A stretch of 64,000 bases of DNA from Marivita lacus (GCF_014637725.1 NZ_BMFC01000001.1:2632-66631), one strand, 5' to 3'. Positions 1 through 8,037 are shown, counted from the stretch's first letter. Made by a program: numbers and translations. Notes: a model not told the origin generated them from the letters alone.

Positions 1-217
1 CTCTTGAAATCCTGACCCAGCGTCACCATTTTGGCGTCGCTCGAACAAGGCGGCCTTTGAAAGCGCGTTGGAGAGCGTGCCCTATTATTCGTGGGCACAA
101 CCCGATGACTGAGGACCGAGTACTCGACGGTCCATCAAACAAAGGAGCAAATTATTTCCCATCGCCGTCCTCAAGGCGGCCAATTTCAACCCATTATAAA
201 GAGAATAAGAAACCGAA
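1..217. other. Intergenic leader of the integrated element, two small inverted repeats
   Basis: No credible gene is seen in this stretch. Two short hairpins lie in it. The first has arms GTGCCC and GGGCAC at 77-82 and 93-98. The second has arms GGACCG and CGGTCC at 113-118 and 128-133 and encloses the palindrome CGAGTACTCG (117-126). The bases are clearly more AT-rich towards the helicase gene that follows. A promoter for that gene may lie here, but I see no convincing -35/-10 pair. Confidence 0.4.
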
Positions 218-1654
218 ATGGGCATGATCAAATTATTAAAAAAGTCGGAAGAAACCGACGTTGGCGAAACAGAAGCTCAACCGAAAGACGACAGCGAGGA
301 GGTCGTTCAGATCATCTCGAAGGCTGTCAGTTCATGGTACGTCAGGAAGGACAGCAAGTACTTTGCGGTTGACCGGCTGAACGTCAAGCTATCGATGGAA
401 GACGTGCAAAGGTCCTGTGTCTTCCGGATCAAAGAGGAGTTCGGTCACTTGAAACCAACTCGCGAAATTATGAAGGAGGTTTTCCATCTGACCATCGTCA
501 AAAAGCACTCTGATACAGACACGTCGATCCCAGTTTGGAACGGCGGCATTGTCTGTAAGCCCGGGAATCCTAAGCGGTTCATCTGGGATCTTGGGACGGT
601 GGCGATCAACGCTTGGAATAAGCCCGCATATCGTAATCTCGAAGGGGTCGATCCCAGCTTCGGTCTGGCAGGGGACTTCTTCGACTGGTTCTTCACCCGA
701 GAGGAGGAAAAGCAAAAGTTCTTGGACTGGTTGTCTTGGAACCTACAGAACGAAGACCAGAAACCATCGTGGGCACCCTTCTTCTACTCAGCAACGAAAG
801 GAAGTGGCAAAAGCACCCTTTGCAAGCTCGTGGCGCGTCTCTTTGGAGACCAGAATACTGTTTGTGAGAACAGTGTCGATAAGCTCACGGGCAAGTTCAA
901 CAGCCCAATCCTGTCGAAGAAGTTGGTCATCTCGGAGGAAGTTGATCTCCGAGCCAATTCCAAGCAGGGGAACGCTCTGAAAACCTACATCACAGAGTCG
1001 GACGCGGTAGTCGAAAGGAAAGGAGTAGACGCGGAAAGAGTTGAACAGTTCTGCTGCTTCATGTTCACGAGCAACCATTTGCCGTTGTGGATCGAGGAAG
1101 AAGAAAGGCGTTACTATCTGATCGAGGTCGATCACGACGGACACGCCACCGGTCCCAAAGGAGGCGAATTTGCGGCTTTGGTTGGCGAGCTAAATGAGTT
1201 TATGGCGGATGACCGTTGTATTGCTGGCCTCTATGGAGCGCTGATGGAGCGTCGGCAGGCAGCCAAGTTCAACGCAAAATGGCTCAACGTCCAAGAGGAA
1301 GCGACACCGCTGATGAAGCAAGTGCACGCTGCTTCCGAGGGTACCCGTAAGGCAATGCTGCGCGAGATGTTGGACTCGAAAGAGTTGAAGGCAATTAGCG
1401 AGGCGAAGCTGACCGAGTTCGTGAAGAAGGAACTGCACGCTAATTTGGCGCAGACCAAACATCTCATCACCGAGCTCGGATGGTCCAAGGACAATGTGAA
1501 GTGGGATGGCTGCGACTACGCGAGGGCCGTGTGGACAGCCAAAGGCTACTGGGTCGATCGCGGTAAGCTGAAGGGGCCGGATGGCTTCGAGGAACAAGAC
1601 CTCGGGGAACACCTGAAGGTTCTGGAAGTATCCGGCGACTTACTGGGGCATTGA
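218..1654 (+). CDS. Phage/plasmid-type SF3 helicase (DUF5906 / NrS-1 polymerase-like helicase domain)
   Basis: This 478-residue protein is an AAA+ replication helicase of the kind found in phages, satellites and plasmids. The P-loop is GSGKST at residues 195-200, a Walker B-like VISEE lies near 237-241, a sensor-1 segment FMFTSNH is at 282-288, and an arginine pair (ERR) follows near 296-298. This order is typical of superfamily-3 helicases with the DUF5906 domain. The 150 residues before the P-loop do not show a recognisable primase active site, so only the helicase half can be called. The next gene starts on the last base of the stop codon, giving a two-gene operon with an HNH protein. Codon use and base composition are less GC-rich than in the chromosomal genes to the right, which supports transfer. 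The rest of the element lies to the left, outside the window. Confidence 0.75.
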   Translation: MGMIKLLKKSEETDVGETEAQPKDDSEEVVQIISKAVSSWYVRKDSKYFAVDRLNVKLSMEDVQRSCVFRIKEEFGHLKPTREIMKEVFHLTIVKKHSDTDTSIPVWNGGIVCKPGNPKRFIWDLGTVAINAWNKPAYRNLEGVDPSFGLAGDFFDWFFTREEEKQKFLDWLSWNLQNEDQKPSWAPFFYSATKGSGKSTLCKLVARLFGDQNTVCENSVDKLTGKFNSPILSKKLVISEEVDLRANSKQGNALKTYITESDAVVERKGVDAERVEQFCCFMFTSNHLPLWIEEEERRYYLIEVDHDGHATGPKGGEFAALVGELNEFMADDRCIAGLYGALMERRQAAKFNAKWLNVQEEATPLMKQVHAASEGTRKAMLREMLDSKELKAISEAKLTEFVKKELHANLAQTKHLITELGWSKDNVKWDGCDYARAVWTAKGYWVDRGKLKGPDGFEEQDLGEHLKVLEVSGDLLGH

Positions 1655-2037
1655 TGCAAAGGACCGACAAGATGATCCTCGTCTTTGAAGATGAAAGCGA
1701 GGCTTGGTTCGGAGAGGTGATTAGCGATCACCTAGAGGAGGCCCAAGCGCGGGCCTTCTCGATCATCGAGGCAGCGCGGAAGGAGGACAATGGCTGCCTA
1801 ACCACAGCGACGGTGCGACCCTCGAAGCTGCGGTTCTTGGGCAGGCAGGTTGAGGCCTATCGCTTCATCTACTGTGTCGTGAACCAAGTCACGGCTTCGA
1901 CGCAGCAGGTCGTAAGGCATCGCTGCCATAACCGGCTGTGCGTCAACCCGGACCATCTCGTACTCGGCTCGCAAGCCGACAACAAACAGGACGACTGGTT
2001 GCACTGGGCGTACGGGACCGACCCGGACTACCTCTGA
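1654..2037 (+). CDS. HNH/His-Me finger endonuclease-like protein
   Basis: A small protein of 127 residues from the ATG at 1654; a TTG one codon upstream is also possible. The C-terminal third has the zinc-loop pattern of His-Me finger homing-type endonucleases: HRCHNRLCVNPDHLVLGS, followed by an Asn two residues later. This gives the H-x-C, C-x-N-P-x-H-L and terminal Asn positions expected for metal binding and catalysis. The upstream part (CLTTATVRPSKLRFLG, then YRFIY) fits the usual lead-in of this family. The start overlaps the helicase stop by one base (TGATG), so the two are translationally coupled. Such nucleases are frequent next to phage packaging or replication genes. Whether it acts as a homing enzyme or a phage nuclease cannot be told from sequence. 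Confidence 0.7.
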   Translation: MQRTDKMILVFEDESEAWFGEVISDHLEEAQARAFSIIEAARKEDNGCLTTATVRPSKLRFLGRQVEAYRFIYCVVNQVTASTQQVVRHRCHNRLCVNPDHLVLGSQADNKQDDWLHWAYGTDPDYL

Positions 2038-2180
2038 GCCCTCCCAGTGGGAGAGCCTCTCACCACGTTCCTCGCTCGGGCACCCTTAGCACCCGGGCGG
2101 GGGCACAAAACTGGGGCATTTTCGACCCCCGGTCACGATGGGTACCGAAGGACGTCTTTGCCTGCTGGTTCAGTGGAAAC
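2038..2180. other. Junction between integrated element and tRNA-Gln
   Basis: 143 bases without a gene separate the HNH gene from the 3' end of tRNA-Gln. The tRNA 3' end faces the phage-like genes, which is the usual geometry for an element inserted at a tRNA attachment site. The likely attachment core is the tRNA 3' segment at 2181-2205. A second copy would be expected to the left of the window and cannot be checked. No integrase gene is in view. Confidence 0.4.
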
Positions 2181-2255
2181 TGGCTGGGGTGGTAGGATTC
2201 GAACCTACGGTACACGGTACCAAAAACCGCTGCCTTACCACTTGGCTACACCCCA
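2181..2255 (-). tRNA. tRNA-Gln (anticodon TTG)
   Basis: Read on the minus strand, the gene begins TGGGGTGTAGCCAAGTGGTA and ends with the T-arm GGTTCGAATCC, acceptor strand CACCCCA, discriminator G and an encoded CCA. The seven-base acceptor stem TGGGGTG pairs fully with CACCCCA. The anticodon stem GCGGT/ACCGT encloses the loop TTTTGGT, giving anticodon TTG (UUG), which reads Gln. All four arms are present and the length is 75 bases including CCA. The gene lies downstream of mscS on the same strand and marks the border of the phage-like element on its 3' side. Confidence 0.96.
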
Positions 2256-2318
2256 ACTGTGCGGGCGTACTTACGACGCTCTGTGAGCGGGATCAAGACC
2301 CGGAATCCGAAAATTGTT

Positions 2319-3677
2319 CTACTCTTCCGGAGCGTCCCTTTTGAGAAGATCGCCACCGGGTTTTTCGGCGCGTTCCGTCGCCACGATCCGCTCCAGTTCC
2401 TTGTCCATCGCGGCCTCGACATCACCGACTTTGACGGTCACCGCGCCGACGGCAACGGCGGTTGAGGCGGGCGCAGGCGCGCTTGGCTGGCTGTCGCGCG
2501 CGTCGCCCACACCCACGACGCGCAGCGTGGTTTCCGGCATCACGATGCCGGCGTGATCAAAGGCGGCAAGGCACAGGCGCCATGCCTCGCTGCGGGCCTT
2601 GAGATAGCTTGTTTCATGCTGCCTGATCCATCCCGCGACATTCAGGATGACGGCGCTGTCGCCCAGGTCCTCGATCCACACAGCGGGCGCGGGTTCGTCG
2701 ATGACAAAGGGCAAGGACGCGACGGTCTGCAGCGCAAGGTCCTGCGCATGCAGCAGGTCGGTCTCGTAGGCGACCCCGAGACTGATGAGAAAGCGCCGCT
2801 CATCGTTGCGGCTGTAGTTCACGATCCGGCTCTTGAAGACGGTCGCATTCGGGATGCGGATGTGATTGCCGTCAAAGCTCAGCAAGATGGTCGCGCGGCT
2901 GGTCAGGCGGATGACCTTGCCGATATCGCCTTTGATCTCGACCTGGTCGTTCGGGCGGAACGGCTGACGAATCGAGAGCATGATCGACGCGATGAAGTTT
3001 TCAACCGTGTCGCGCACGGCAAACCCGATGGCGAGGCCGATGATCCCCGCAGCACCGAGGATGGTCGACAAGAGCGCGGCCGCGCCAAGGATGTCGAGCG
3101 CGATCACCAGACCGCCGAGAATGAAGGCCAGCCGGACCACCTGCCGATAGATGTCGGCGATGAACGCATTCGGCGCGATCCGGTCCCATGGCCGTTTCAT
3201 CCGCGCGATCAGGAAACCGACCGTCACGACAAGGGCAAAGGCCGCCACCGCGATGCCCAAGAGAGGCAGGTAGTTGATGAACTGCTCGGATCGGGCGCGA
3301 AACCGCGCCACGGCAGGATCGAGCCGCCGCGCGACGTCGGTGGTTTCCTGCACCCGGTTCTCGATCGCGACCACCCCTTCGATGCGCCCGGCGATTTCGT
3401 TCAGGCGCGTGACCGCCGGACCGTCGATCGCGGTCCCGCGCAGCGTGACGATGCCGGAATTCACCGCGACGGTGACATCTTCGTATCCGTCCAGTTCCAT
3501 GAAGATTTCGCGGATGCGATTGGCGATCGCCGCATCCTGTTCGGCGCTGTCCGACACGGCGATGGTGCCCGTCGGCTGATCGGAGGTCTGCGCCTGAAGC
3601 GGTGCAAGACCGATGCTCAGGACAAGAACGCTGACCAGCAAAAGAAGGCGGAACATCAGACCCATGGCGAGAAGCAT
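2319..3677 (-). CDS. Mechanosensitive channel of the MscS family with a periplasmic BON domain
   Basis: A small-conductance mechanosensitive channel that releases solutes when membrane tension rises. The N-terminal stretch MFRLLLLVSVLVLSIGLAPLQAQ is a signal peptide. A BON domain follows at about residues 50-112 and should sit in the periplasm. Three transmembrane segments come next (about 138-158, 184-203, 204-222); the last is rich in Gly and Ala as in the MscS pore helix. The cytoplasmic MscS beta domain (QPFRPNDQVEIKG, then IPNATVFKSRIVNYSR) follows. The reading frame stays open far upstream into the cyclase gene, but the signal peptide puts the start at the ATG at 3677 (452 aa), or at 3665 or 3656. 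No strong ribosome site is visible for any of the three. It follows the GGDEF gene by 40 bases and could share its transcript. Confidence 0.88.
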   Translation of the reverse strand: MLLAMGLMFRLLLLVSVLVLSIGLAPLQAQTSDQPTGTIAVSDSAEQDAAIANRIREIFMELDGYEDVTVAVNSGIVTLRGTAIDGPAVTRLNEIAGRIEGVVAIENRVQETTDVARRLDPAVARFRARSEQFINYLPLLGIAVAAFALVVTVGFLIARMKRPWDRIAPNAFIADIYRQVVRLAFILGGLVIALDILGAAALLSTILGAAGIIGLAIGFAVRDTVENFIASIMLSIRQPFRPNDQVEIKGDIGKVIRLTSRATILLSFDGNHIRIPNATVFKSRIVNYSRNDERRFLISLGVAYETDLLHAQDLALQTVASLPFVIDEPAPAVWIEDLGDSAVILNVAGWIRQHETSYLKARSEAWRLCLAAFDHAGIVMPETTLRVVGVGDARDSQPSAPAPASTAVAVGAVTVKVGDVEAAMDKELERIVATERAEKPGGDLLKRDAPEE

Positions 3678-3717
3678 GCGTGACGGGTCACCGGGTTTCA
3701 AGAGCCCTGTCACAGGA

Positions 3718-4731
3718 TCACCCCCGTGCTGCCGACACGGGCATATCGAGTTCTGCAAGGCTGTCACCCATGTGAGGCGACCAGAACAGATGCCGCCCGC
3801 GCCCCGATCGTTTCGCCGCGTATAGCGCAACATCCGCACGTGCGATAAGGGTCTGCGGATCGCCTCGCGCCGCATGCGCAGACACGGCGATGCCGATGCT
3901 GGCCCCGACCGACACCTCCTGCCCGTCGATCATCACCGGTTCGGACACGTCCCGGATCAGATCACCGGCCAGCGCGGACAGGCGCGTCGGGTCGGTCAGA
4001 CCCGGACAGACGATGACGCATTCGTCACCCCCCGTGCGCACAACCAGATCATCCTGCCGTGTGTGGGTGCGCAGGATCATGGCCACCCGTTTGAGCACCG
4101 CATCCCCCACCGCATGGCCCAGCGTGTCGTTCACCTGTTTGAACCGGTCCAGATCCAGCTGCAGGATCGCGTATTCGGTGTCGGACTGGCCCAGCCGCGC
4201 CAGCGCACCGTCCAGCGCACGGCGGTTGTGCAGCCCGGTCAACCCGTCGGTCAACGCCTCGGTCTCGGCGGCCAGCCGTGCGCCGTTCAGCCGCGCGTTC
4301 AGGCTGAAGGAGGCCGCCATCGCACTGGACTTGGCCTCTTGCAGGAACAACAGCTCCATCACCAGGTCGCTGGAGGCGAAATCCCGGGCCGTCAGGCCAA
4401 AGCGGTGCACCGCATCCACCACGGCGATGCCAAAGGACAGATCACAGATCACGCCACCGGCCTGATCGTCGATCACCAGACCGCGCAGTCCGATACCCGG
4501 CTCCGAACGAACATGCAGGCGCACGACCTGCCCTGCCAAGCGCCGCAGATCCGCCATGGTCGCGGGTTGCATCGGGCGCAGGAATTCGAACACTTCAAGA
4601 AACCGGCACCCCGTGGGGTCATCAATCCCAAGCTTAACAAAGCTTTTACCGACCTGCCGGATATGTCCGGTTGGTCCCACGCAGACATGCAGCGGCCTGA
4701 GCGCCAGCAACAGGTCAGTCGCCGGGATCAT
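3718..4731 (-). CDS. Diguanylate cyclase: HNOBA-like sensor domain fused to GGDEF
   Basis: Residues 1-130 (from DLLLALRPLHVCVGPTGHI to LVMELLFLQE) follow the HNOBA domain, the partner of the haem-NO domain in animal soluble guanylyl cyclases. A short coiled stretch leads into a GGDEF domain from about residue 160 (LTDGLTGLHNRRAL). The active-site motif is GGDEC at 234-238, so the usual last Phe is Cys. The metal-binding Asp in LDLDRFKQVND is intact, and RQDD at 225-228 matches the RxxD product-inhibition site. It should make cyclic di-GMP from two GTP in the cytoplasm. It overlaps the H-NOX-like gene upstream by ATGA, so the two are translationally coupled and very likely work as sensor and output. 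The F-to-C change may lower but need not abolish activity. Confidence 0.85.
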   Translation of the reverse strand: MIPATDLLLALRPLHVCVGPTGHIRQVGKSFVKLGIDDPTGCRFLEVFEFLRPMQPATMADLRRLAGQVVRLHVRSEPGIGLRGLVIDDQAGGVICDLSFGIAVVDAVHRFGLTARDFASSDLVMELLFLQEAKSSAMAASFSLNARLNGARLAAETEALTDGLTGLHNRRALDGALARLGQSDTEYAILQLDLDRFKQVNDTLGHAVGDAVLKRVAMILRTHTRQDDLVVRTGGDECVIVCPGLTDPTRLSALAGDLIRDVSEPVMIDGQEVSVGASIGIAVSAHAARGDPQTLIARADVALYAAKRSGRGRHLFWSPHMGDSLAELDMPVSAARG

Positions 4732-5327
4732 GCCCCCTCCGCCATCGCAGCACCACCGAGCGAAAAGCCCCGATCCGCGCCGAACGCGGTTTCGACAACG
4801 ATCACCTCGATCACCTCTGACCCGTTGCGGATGCCGCGATGATCGAGCACGGCAAGCGTTCCGTAATCATCGGCCATGGCGCGCAACAGACCGACGAGCG
4901 CATGGCCGAACCCCGCCGGTTCCCCCCGGCAGTCGATGATGAAACTCTGGGAAATCGGTTCACGCACATGCACTTGCGGCAGATCAAGACCCGACACCGC
5001 CAACCGCGTGCGCCCCGGCAGATCGTCAAGCGAGTGCAGCAATTCGGAAAACGTCTCGCCTCCAAAGCGCATCAGCCGACGCACCGAGGCATGATTCTGG
5101 TGCGTGATGAGATACGCGCCAAGGTCTTCCAGGATCACCGATTCCGGTCGGTCCAGCACTTCGGCACAGGCGGCCAGCAGCTTGGGGAAGTAGCCCGCAT
5201 CATATTGCAGCATCGCCTCGAACGAGGTGACGGGCAGATCCGACAGGCCGACCGCCCGTGCCCAGCAGTCAGCACCGAACACATCGGAAACGAACGCTTC
5301 GAGCGTGCGAAAGATCAAACCATGCAT
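4728..5327 (-). CDS. H-NOX-like (haem NO-binding fold) protein with degenerate haem site
   Basis: The protein opens with MHGLIFRTLEAFVSDVFGADCW, the characteristic beginning of H-NOX/HNOB domains, and keeps the pattern up to residue 180 (VILEDLGAYLI; RLMRFGGETFSELLHSLDDL). In soluble guanylyl cyclase the proximal haem ligand is the His of NLDALH; here the equivalent is SLDDLP, so the position is Pro104. The haem-propionate motif YxSxR aligns with CRGEP at 133-137. Both canonical haem determinants are therefore missing. I chose the ATG at 5327 because it matches the family start and has AAGAGG nine bases upstream; ATGs at 5357 and 5354 are alternatives. The stop overlaps the GGDEF gene. It probably regulates that cyclase, but by a haem-independent or differently ligated mechanism (inference). 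Confidence 0.8.
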   Translation of the reverse strand: MHGLIFRTLEAFVSDVFGADCWARAVGLSDLPVTSFEAMLQYDAGYFPKLLAACAEVLDRPESVILEDLGAYLITHQNHASVRRLMRFGGETFSELLHSLDDLPGRTRLAVSGLDLPQVHVREPISQSFIIDCRGEPAGFGHALVGLLRAMADDYGTLAVLDHRGIRNGSEVIEVIVVETAFGADRGFSLGGAAMAEGA

Positions 5328-5394
5328 GACATGCGCCTCTTGTTCGGCACGCATCATCGCATCAGGGTCTTAACAATCGGCAAACCGCCTGCGA

Positions 5395-6954
5395 TCAGAA
5401 ATCCGTTGGCGCCCCGCCCTCGGCTTTGCGACGTTCGACGAAGGCCAGCAACTCCTCGTGGATCGCCGCGTCCATCGGCGGCGCTTCGAATTCCTCGAGG
5501 ATCGCCTTGTACATCACGTGAGCCCGTTCGGCGGTCCAGACGCTGCCCGCCACTTCCCAGGCCTCGTAGTTTTTCCAATCCGACAAAAACGGCTGGTAGA
5601 ACGCAGTCGTGTAGCGTTCCTGCGTGTGCTTGGTGCCAAAGAAGTGCCCGTTGCTGCCCACTTCGCGGATCGCCTCAAGGCCAAGCCCGTCATCGCTCAC
5701 GTCACAAATCGCCGGGTCCATGTAGCGGATCATCTGCTGGATGACCTCGCAATCCATGACAAATTTTTCCGGGCTGGCGATCAGACCGCCCTCAAGCCAT
5801 CCCGCCGCATGATAGACCATGTTGGTGCCCGACTGGATCGCGGCCCAGAGGCTGTGTTCGGTTTCCCACATCGCCTGAGCGTCCGGCACGTTGGCCGCAC
5901 AAACACCCGAGGACCGCAGGGGCAGTCCGTAAAACCGCGCCAACTGTCCGGTCATCTGGGTCGCGCGCATGTATTCCGGTGTCCCAAAGGCAGGCGCGCC
6001 AGATTTCATGTCGACGTTCGAGGTGAACGTGCCAATCGCGCAGGGCGCTCCGGGCCGGATGATCTGGGCCAACACAATCGCGCTCAGCCCTTCGGCCAGC
6101 GATTGCGCGACTGCTCCCGCCATGGTCACTGGTGCCATCGCCCCGGCAAGGGTGAAGGGTGTGACGATACAGCCCTGCCCGCGCGCGGCGCAGCGCATCC
6201 AGCCATCCATCATCGGATAGTCGTGTTTCAGCGGCGAGGTGGAGTTGATGTTGGTGTACATGCGCGGGCTGGCGTCGAATTCGGCGTGGCTCAGCCCCCC
6301 GGCGATACGCACCATCTCCATCACGTCCTCGACGCGCTCCTTGCCCAGAGAATAGGCATGCGCCACCTTGTCGGTCAGCGTCAGCTTGTCATAGAGCACG
6401 TCCAGATGCCGCACGCTGGCATGGATATCCACGGGTTCCACCGGATAGCCGCCGACGAAGTGGATGCAATTGAAGTATTGCGACAGCTTGAGGAAATTGC
6501 GGCACATCTCGCGGGTGCCGGGCACCTTGCGACCCACCTCCATGTCCCAGTAGCTGGGCGGCGAGGACACGTTTCCGAAAAGGATATGACCATCGCCGAC
6601 GGTGATCTGGCGCTCGGGATTGCGCGGCGTGATCGTGAACGACGGCGGGGTCTTGCGCACCCATTCCATCACGAACTCGCGGTCCATCCGCACGTTTTCG
6701 CCGTTCACAATACATCCGGCATCCCGCAGGATCTGCACCGCCTTGGGGTTCAGGAACTCGATCCCGATTTCCTCGAGGATCACCATCGCCGTGTCGTGGA
6801 TGCGCTGCACACCTTCCGGGCTCAGCGGCTCGGTCGGGCGGTCGATATTGACCGGCAGGCTCCAGGGAAGCTGCTCGATCACCGAACTCCCGCGGCGCAC
6901 GGCATGTCCGGACCGTCCGCCGCTGCGGCGTTTGCGTGTGATGGTATCGGTCAT
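5395..6954 (-). CDS. Trimethylamine methyltransferase (MttB) family protein, non-pyrrolysine type
   Basis: A 519-residue member of the MttB superfamily (TIM-barrel corrinoid methyltransferases), with typical segments LSPEGVQRIHDTAMVILEEIGIEF, SPPSYWDMEVGR and SNGHFFGTKHTQERY. No in-frame TAG is present, so it is not the pyrrolysine-dependent trimethylamine enzyme. The non-Pyl members that have been characterised act on glycine betaine or other quaternary amines and pass the methyl group to a corrinoid protein. The start at 6954 (MTDTITRKRR) has AAGGGGG just upstream. No corrinoid protein or reductive-activation gene lies beside it, so the substrate is open. A 6-base inverted repeat (GGCATC / GATGCC, 6984-6998) sits in its leader. 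Confidence 0.88.
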   Translation of the reverse strand: MTDTITRKRRSGGRSGHAVRRGSSVIEQLPWSLPVNIDRPTEPLSPEGVQRIHDTAMVILEEIGIEFLNPKAVQILRDAGCIVNGENVRMDREFVMEWVRKTPPSFTITPRNPERQITVGDGHILFGNVSSPPSYWDMEVGRKVPGTREMCRNFLKLSQYFNCIHFVGGYPVEPVDIHASVRHLDVLYDKLTLTDKVAHAYSLGKERVEDVMEMVRIAGGLSHAEFDASPRMYTNINSTSPLKHDYPMMDGWMRCAARGQGCIVTPFTLAGAMAPVTMAGAVAQSLAEGLSAIVLAQIIRPGAPCAIGTFTSNVDMKSGAPAFGTPEYMRATQMTGQLARFYGLPLRSSGVCAANVPDAQAMWETEHSLWAAIQSGTNMVYHAAGWLEGGLIASPEKFVMDCEVIQQMIRYMDPAICDVSDDGLGLEAIREVGSNGHFFGTKHTQERYTTAFYQPFLSDWKNYEAWEVAGSVWTAERAHVMYKAILEEFEAPPMDAAIHEELLAFVERRKAEGGAPTDF

Positions 6955-7054
6955 GGCGCCCCCTTGCGTTGCCCCTTTAGCTAGGCATCGCGGATGCCGC
7001 TTATCCTGCCGGAACACGACTCATGTGGTCGCTTTTGTCTTTTTCGAGAAGAGA

Positions 7055-7756
7055 TCAGGCCAGTCCAAGCCAGCCTGGCAAATGTCCGATGTCAGGCAAG
7101 ACCACATCCGCAAGGGGCGCAAGCGTGGCGGTGTCGGCCATGCCGGTCAGAACGGCCACCGTCCACATTCCAGCAGCCCGCCCCGCAACCAGATCATGCG
7201 TGCTGTCCCCGACCATGACCACTCGATCCGGCATGATCCCGATCGCATCGCAGAAGGCCAGCAATTGTCCCGGCGTCGGCTTGGCCCCGAAACCGCTGTC
7301 CGATCCTGCAACAAAGGCGAACCGTCCGCGCACGCCCGCCTCGTCAAGATGCGCCAGCGCCGGGCGCTCTGCATCATTGGTGGCCACACCCAGAACGATC
7401 CCCTCGGCGAGGAAGTGATCCAGCAGGGGCGCCAACGGAACCGCCTCGGCCATCGGTGCGGATACAGCCTCGTCATTGATCAGCGTGATCAGGTCCTTGC
7501 GGGTCAGGTCGGGAAACTCGGGCGACAACACGTCGACCAGATCGTCCGGCGTGCCTGCGATGACGAAACTGTCGGGGGAGAATCGGCGCGCGGCCAGATC
7601 AAAGCCGATCAGGTCGCCCAGAGCCTGCGCCCGCGCCGCATCACCTTGGGACAGCCGGGTCAACAGGTTGGCCGCCCAGACATTCCAGGTCGCACCGAAA
7701 TCGAACAGCGTTCCGTCCTTGTCGAACAGGATCGCACCGATATCACGGCGCGTCAT
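7055..7756 (-). CDS. HAD-family hydrolase, phosphoglycolate-phosphatase-like
   Basis: A cytoplasmic phosphatase of the haloacid dehalogenase superfamily, 233 residues. Motif I is FDKDGTLFDFG near residues 11-19, with nucleophile Asp12 and acid/base Asp14. Motif II is GVATND, and motif III/IV lies in DRVVMVGDSTHDLVAGRAAG. The helical cap between motifs I and II is of the subclass I type seen in Gph and related enzymes. The substrate is not determined by sequence; phosphoglycolate or another small phosphate ester is likely. Its ATG overlaps the stop of the DUF3572 gene (ATGA), so the two form an operon that ends 100 bases before mttB. Confidence 0.85.
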   Translation of the reverse strand: MTRRDIGAILFDKDGTLFDFGATWNVWAANLLTRLSQGDAARAQALGDLIGFDLAARRFSPDSFVIAGTPDDLVDVLSPEFPDLTRKDLITLINDEAVSAPMAEAVPLAPLLDHFLAEGIVLGVATNDAERPALAHLDEAGVRGRFAFVAGSDSGFGAKPTPGQLLAFCDAIGIMPDRVVMVGDSTHDLVAGRAAGMWTVAVLTGMADTATLAPLADVVLPDIGHLPGWLGLA

Positions 7757-8037
7757 GTCCAGTGCACCTGCTCGCCGCCCGGCAAAGCCGCGCGGGCCTG
7801 CATCAGCCGGTCATAGGGGATGCCCTCGCTTTCGCAGAACGCGATCACCCAGGCATCGTCCATCATGAGGAAATCCAGAACCGAGGCCTGAAACTCCGGC
7901 ACCGCAAGCCCGTTGCGAAACGCCGCTTCATCCGCCCCGGTCGATCCCATGAACACCGGCAAAAGATCGTCATTGCCCGCCAGCCAGACGATGGCCTTGA
8001 CCGCGAACTGTTCCGCTCCATCCCGAGAAATCGACAT
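7753..8037 (-). CDS. DUF3572 family protein
   Basis: A 94-residue cytoplasmic protein with the DUF3572 pattern: AVKAIVWLAGNDDLLPVFMGSTG, VLDFLMMDDAWVIAFCESEGIP and the conserved tail LPGGEQVHWT. The start at 8037 (MSISRDG) has a GGGAAAA stretch about nine bases upstream. The frame is open further upstream, but that part is antisense to the PleD-like gene and is not protein-like. Translationally coupled to the HAD phosphatase through an ATGA overlap. The family is common in Alphaproteobacteria and its function is unknown. The promoter must lie in the 90 bases shared with the divergent PleD-like gene. Confidence 0.82.
   Translation of the reverse strand: MSISRDGAEQFAVKAIVWLAGNDDLLPVFMGSTGADEAAFRNGLAVPEFQASVLDFLMMDDAWVIAFCESEGIPYDRLMQARAALPGGEQVHWT

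Noticed and set aside
5395-6954. Pyrrolysine-dependent trimethylamine methyltransferase
   Set aside because: There is no in-frame TAG in the gene.
5458-6984. 508-codon open frame antisense to mttB
   Set aside because: It is a shadow frame of a well-supported gene, with a His/Arg-rich sequence typical of GC-rich antisense frames.
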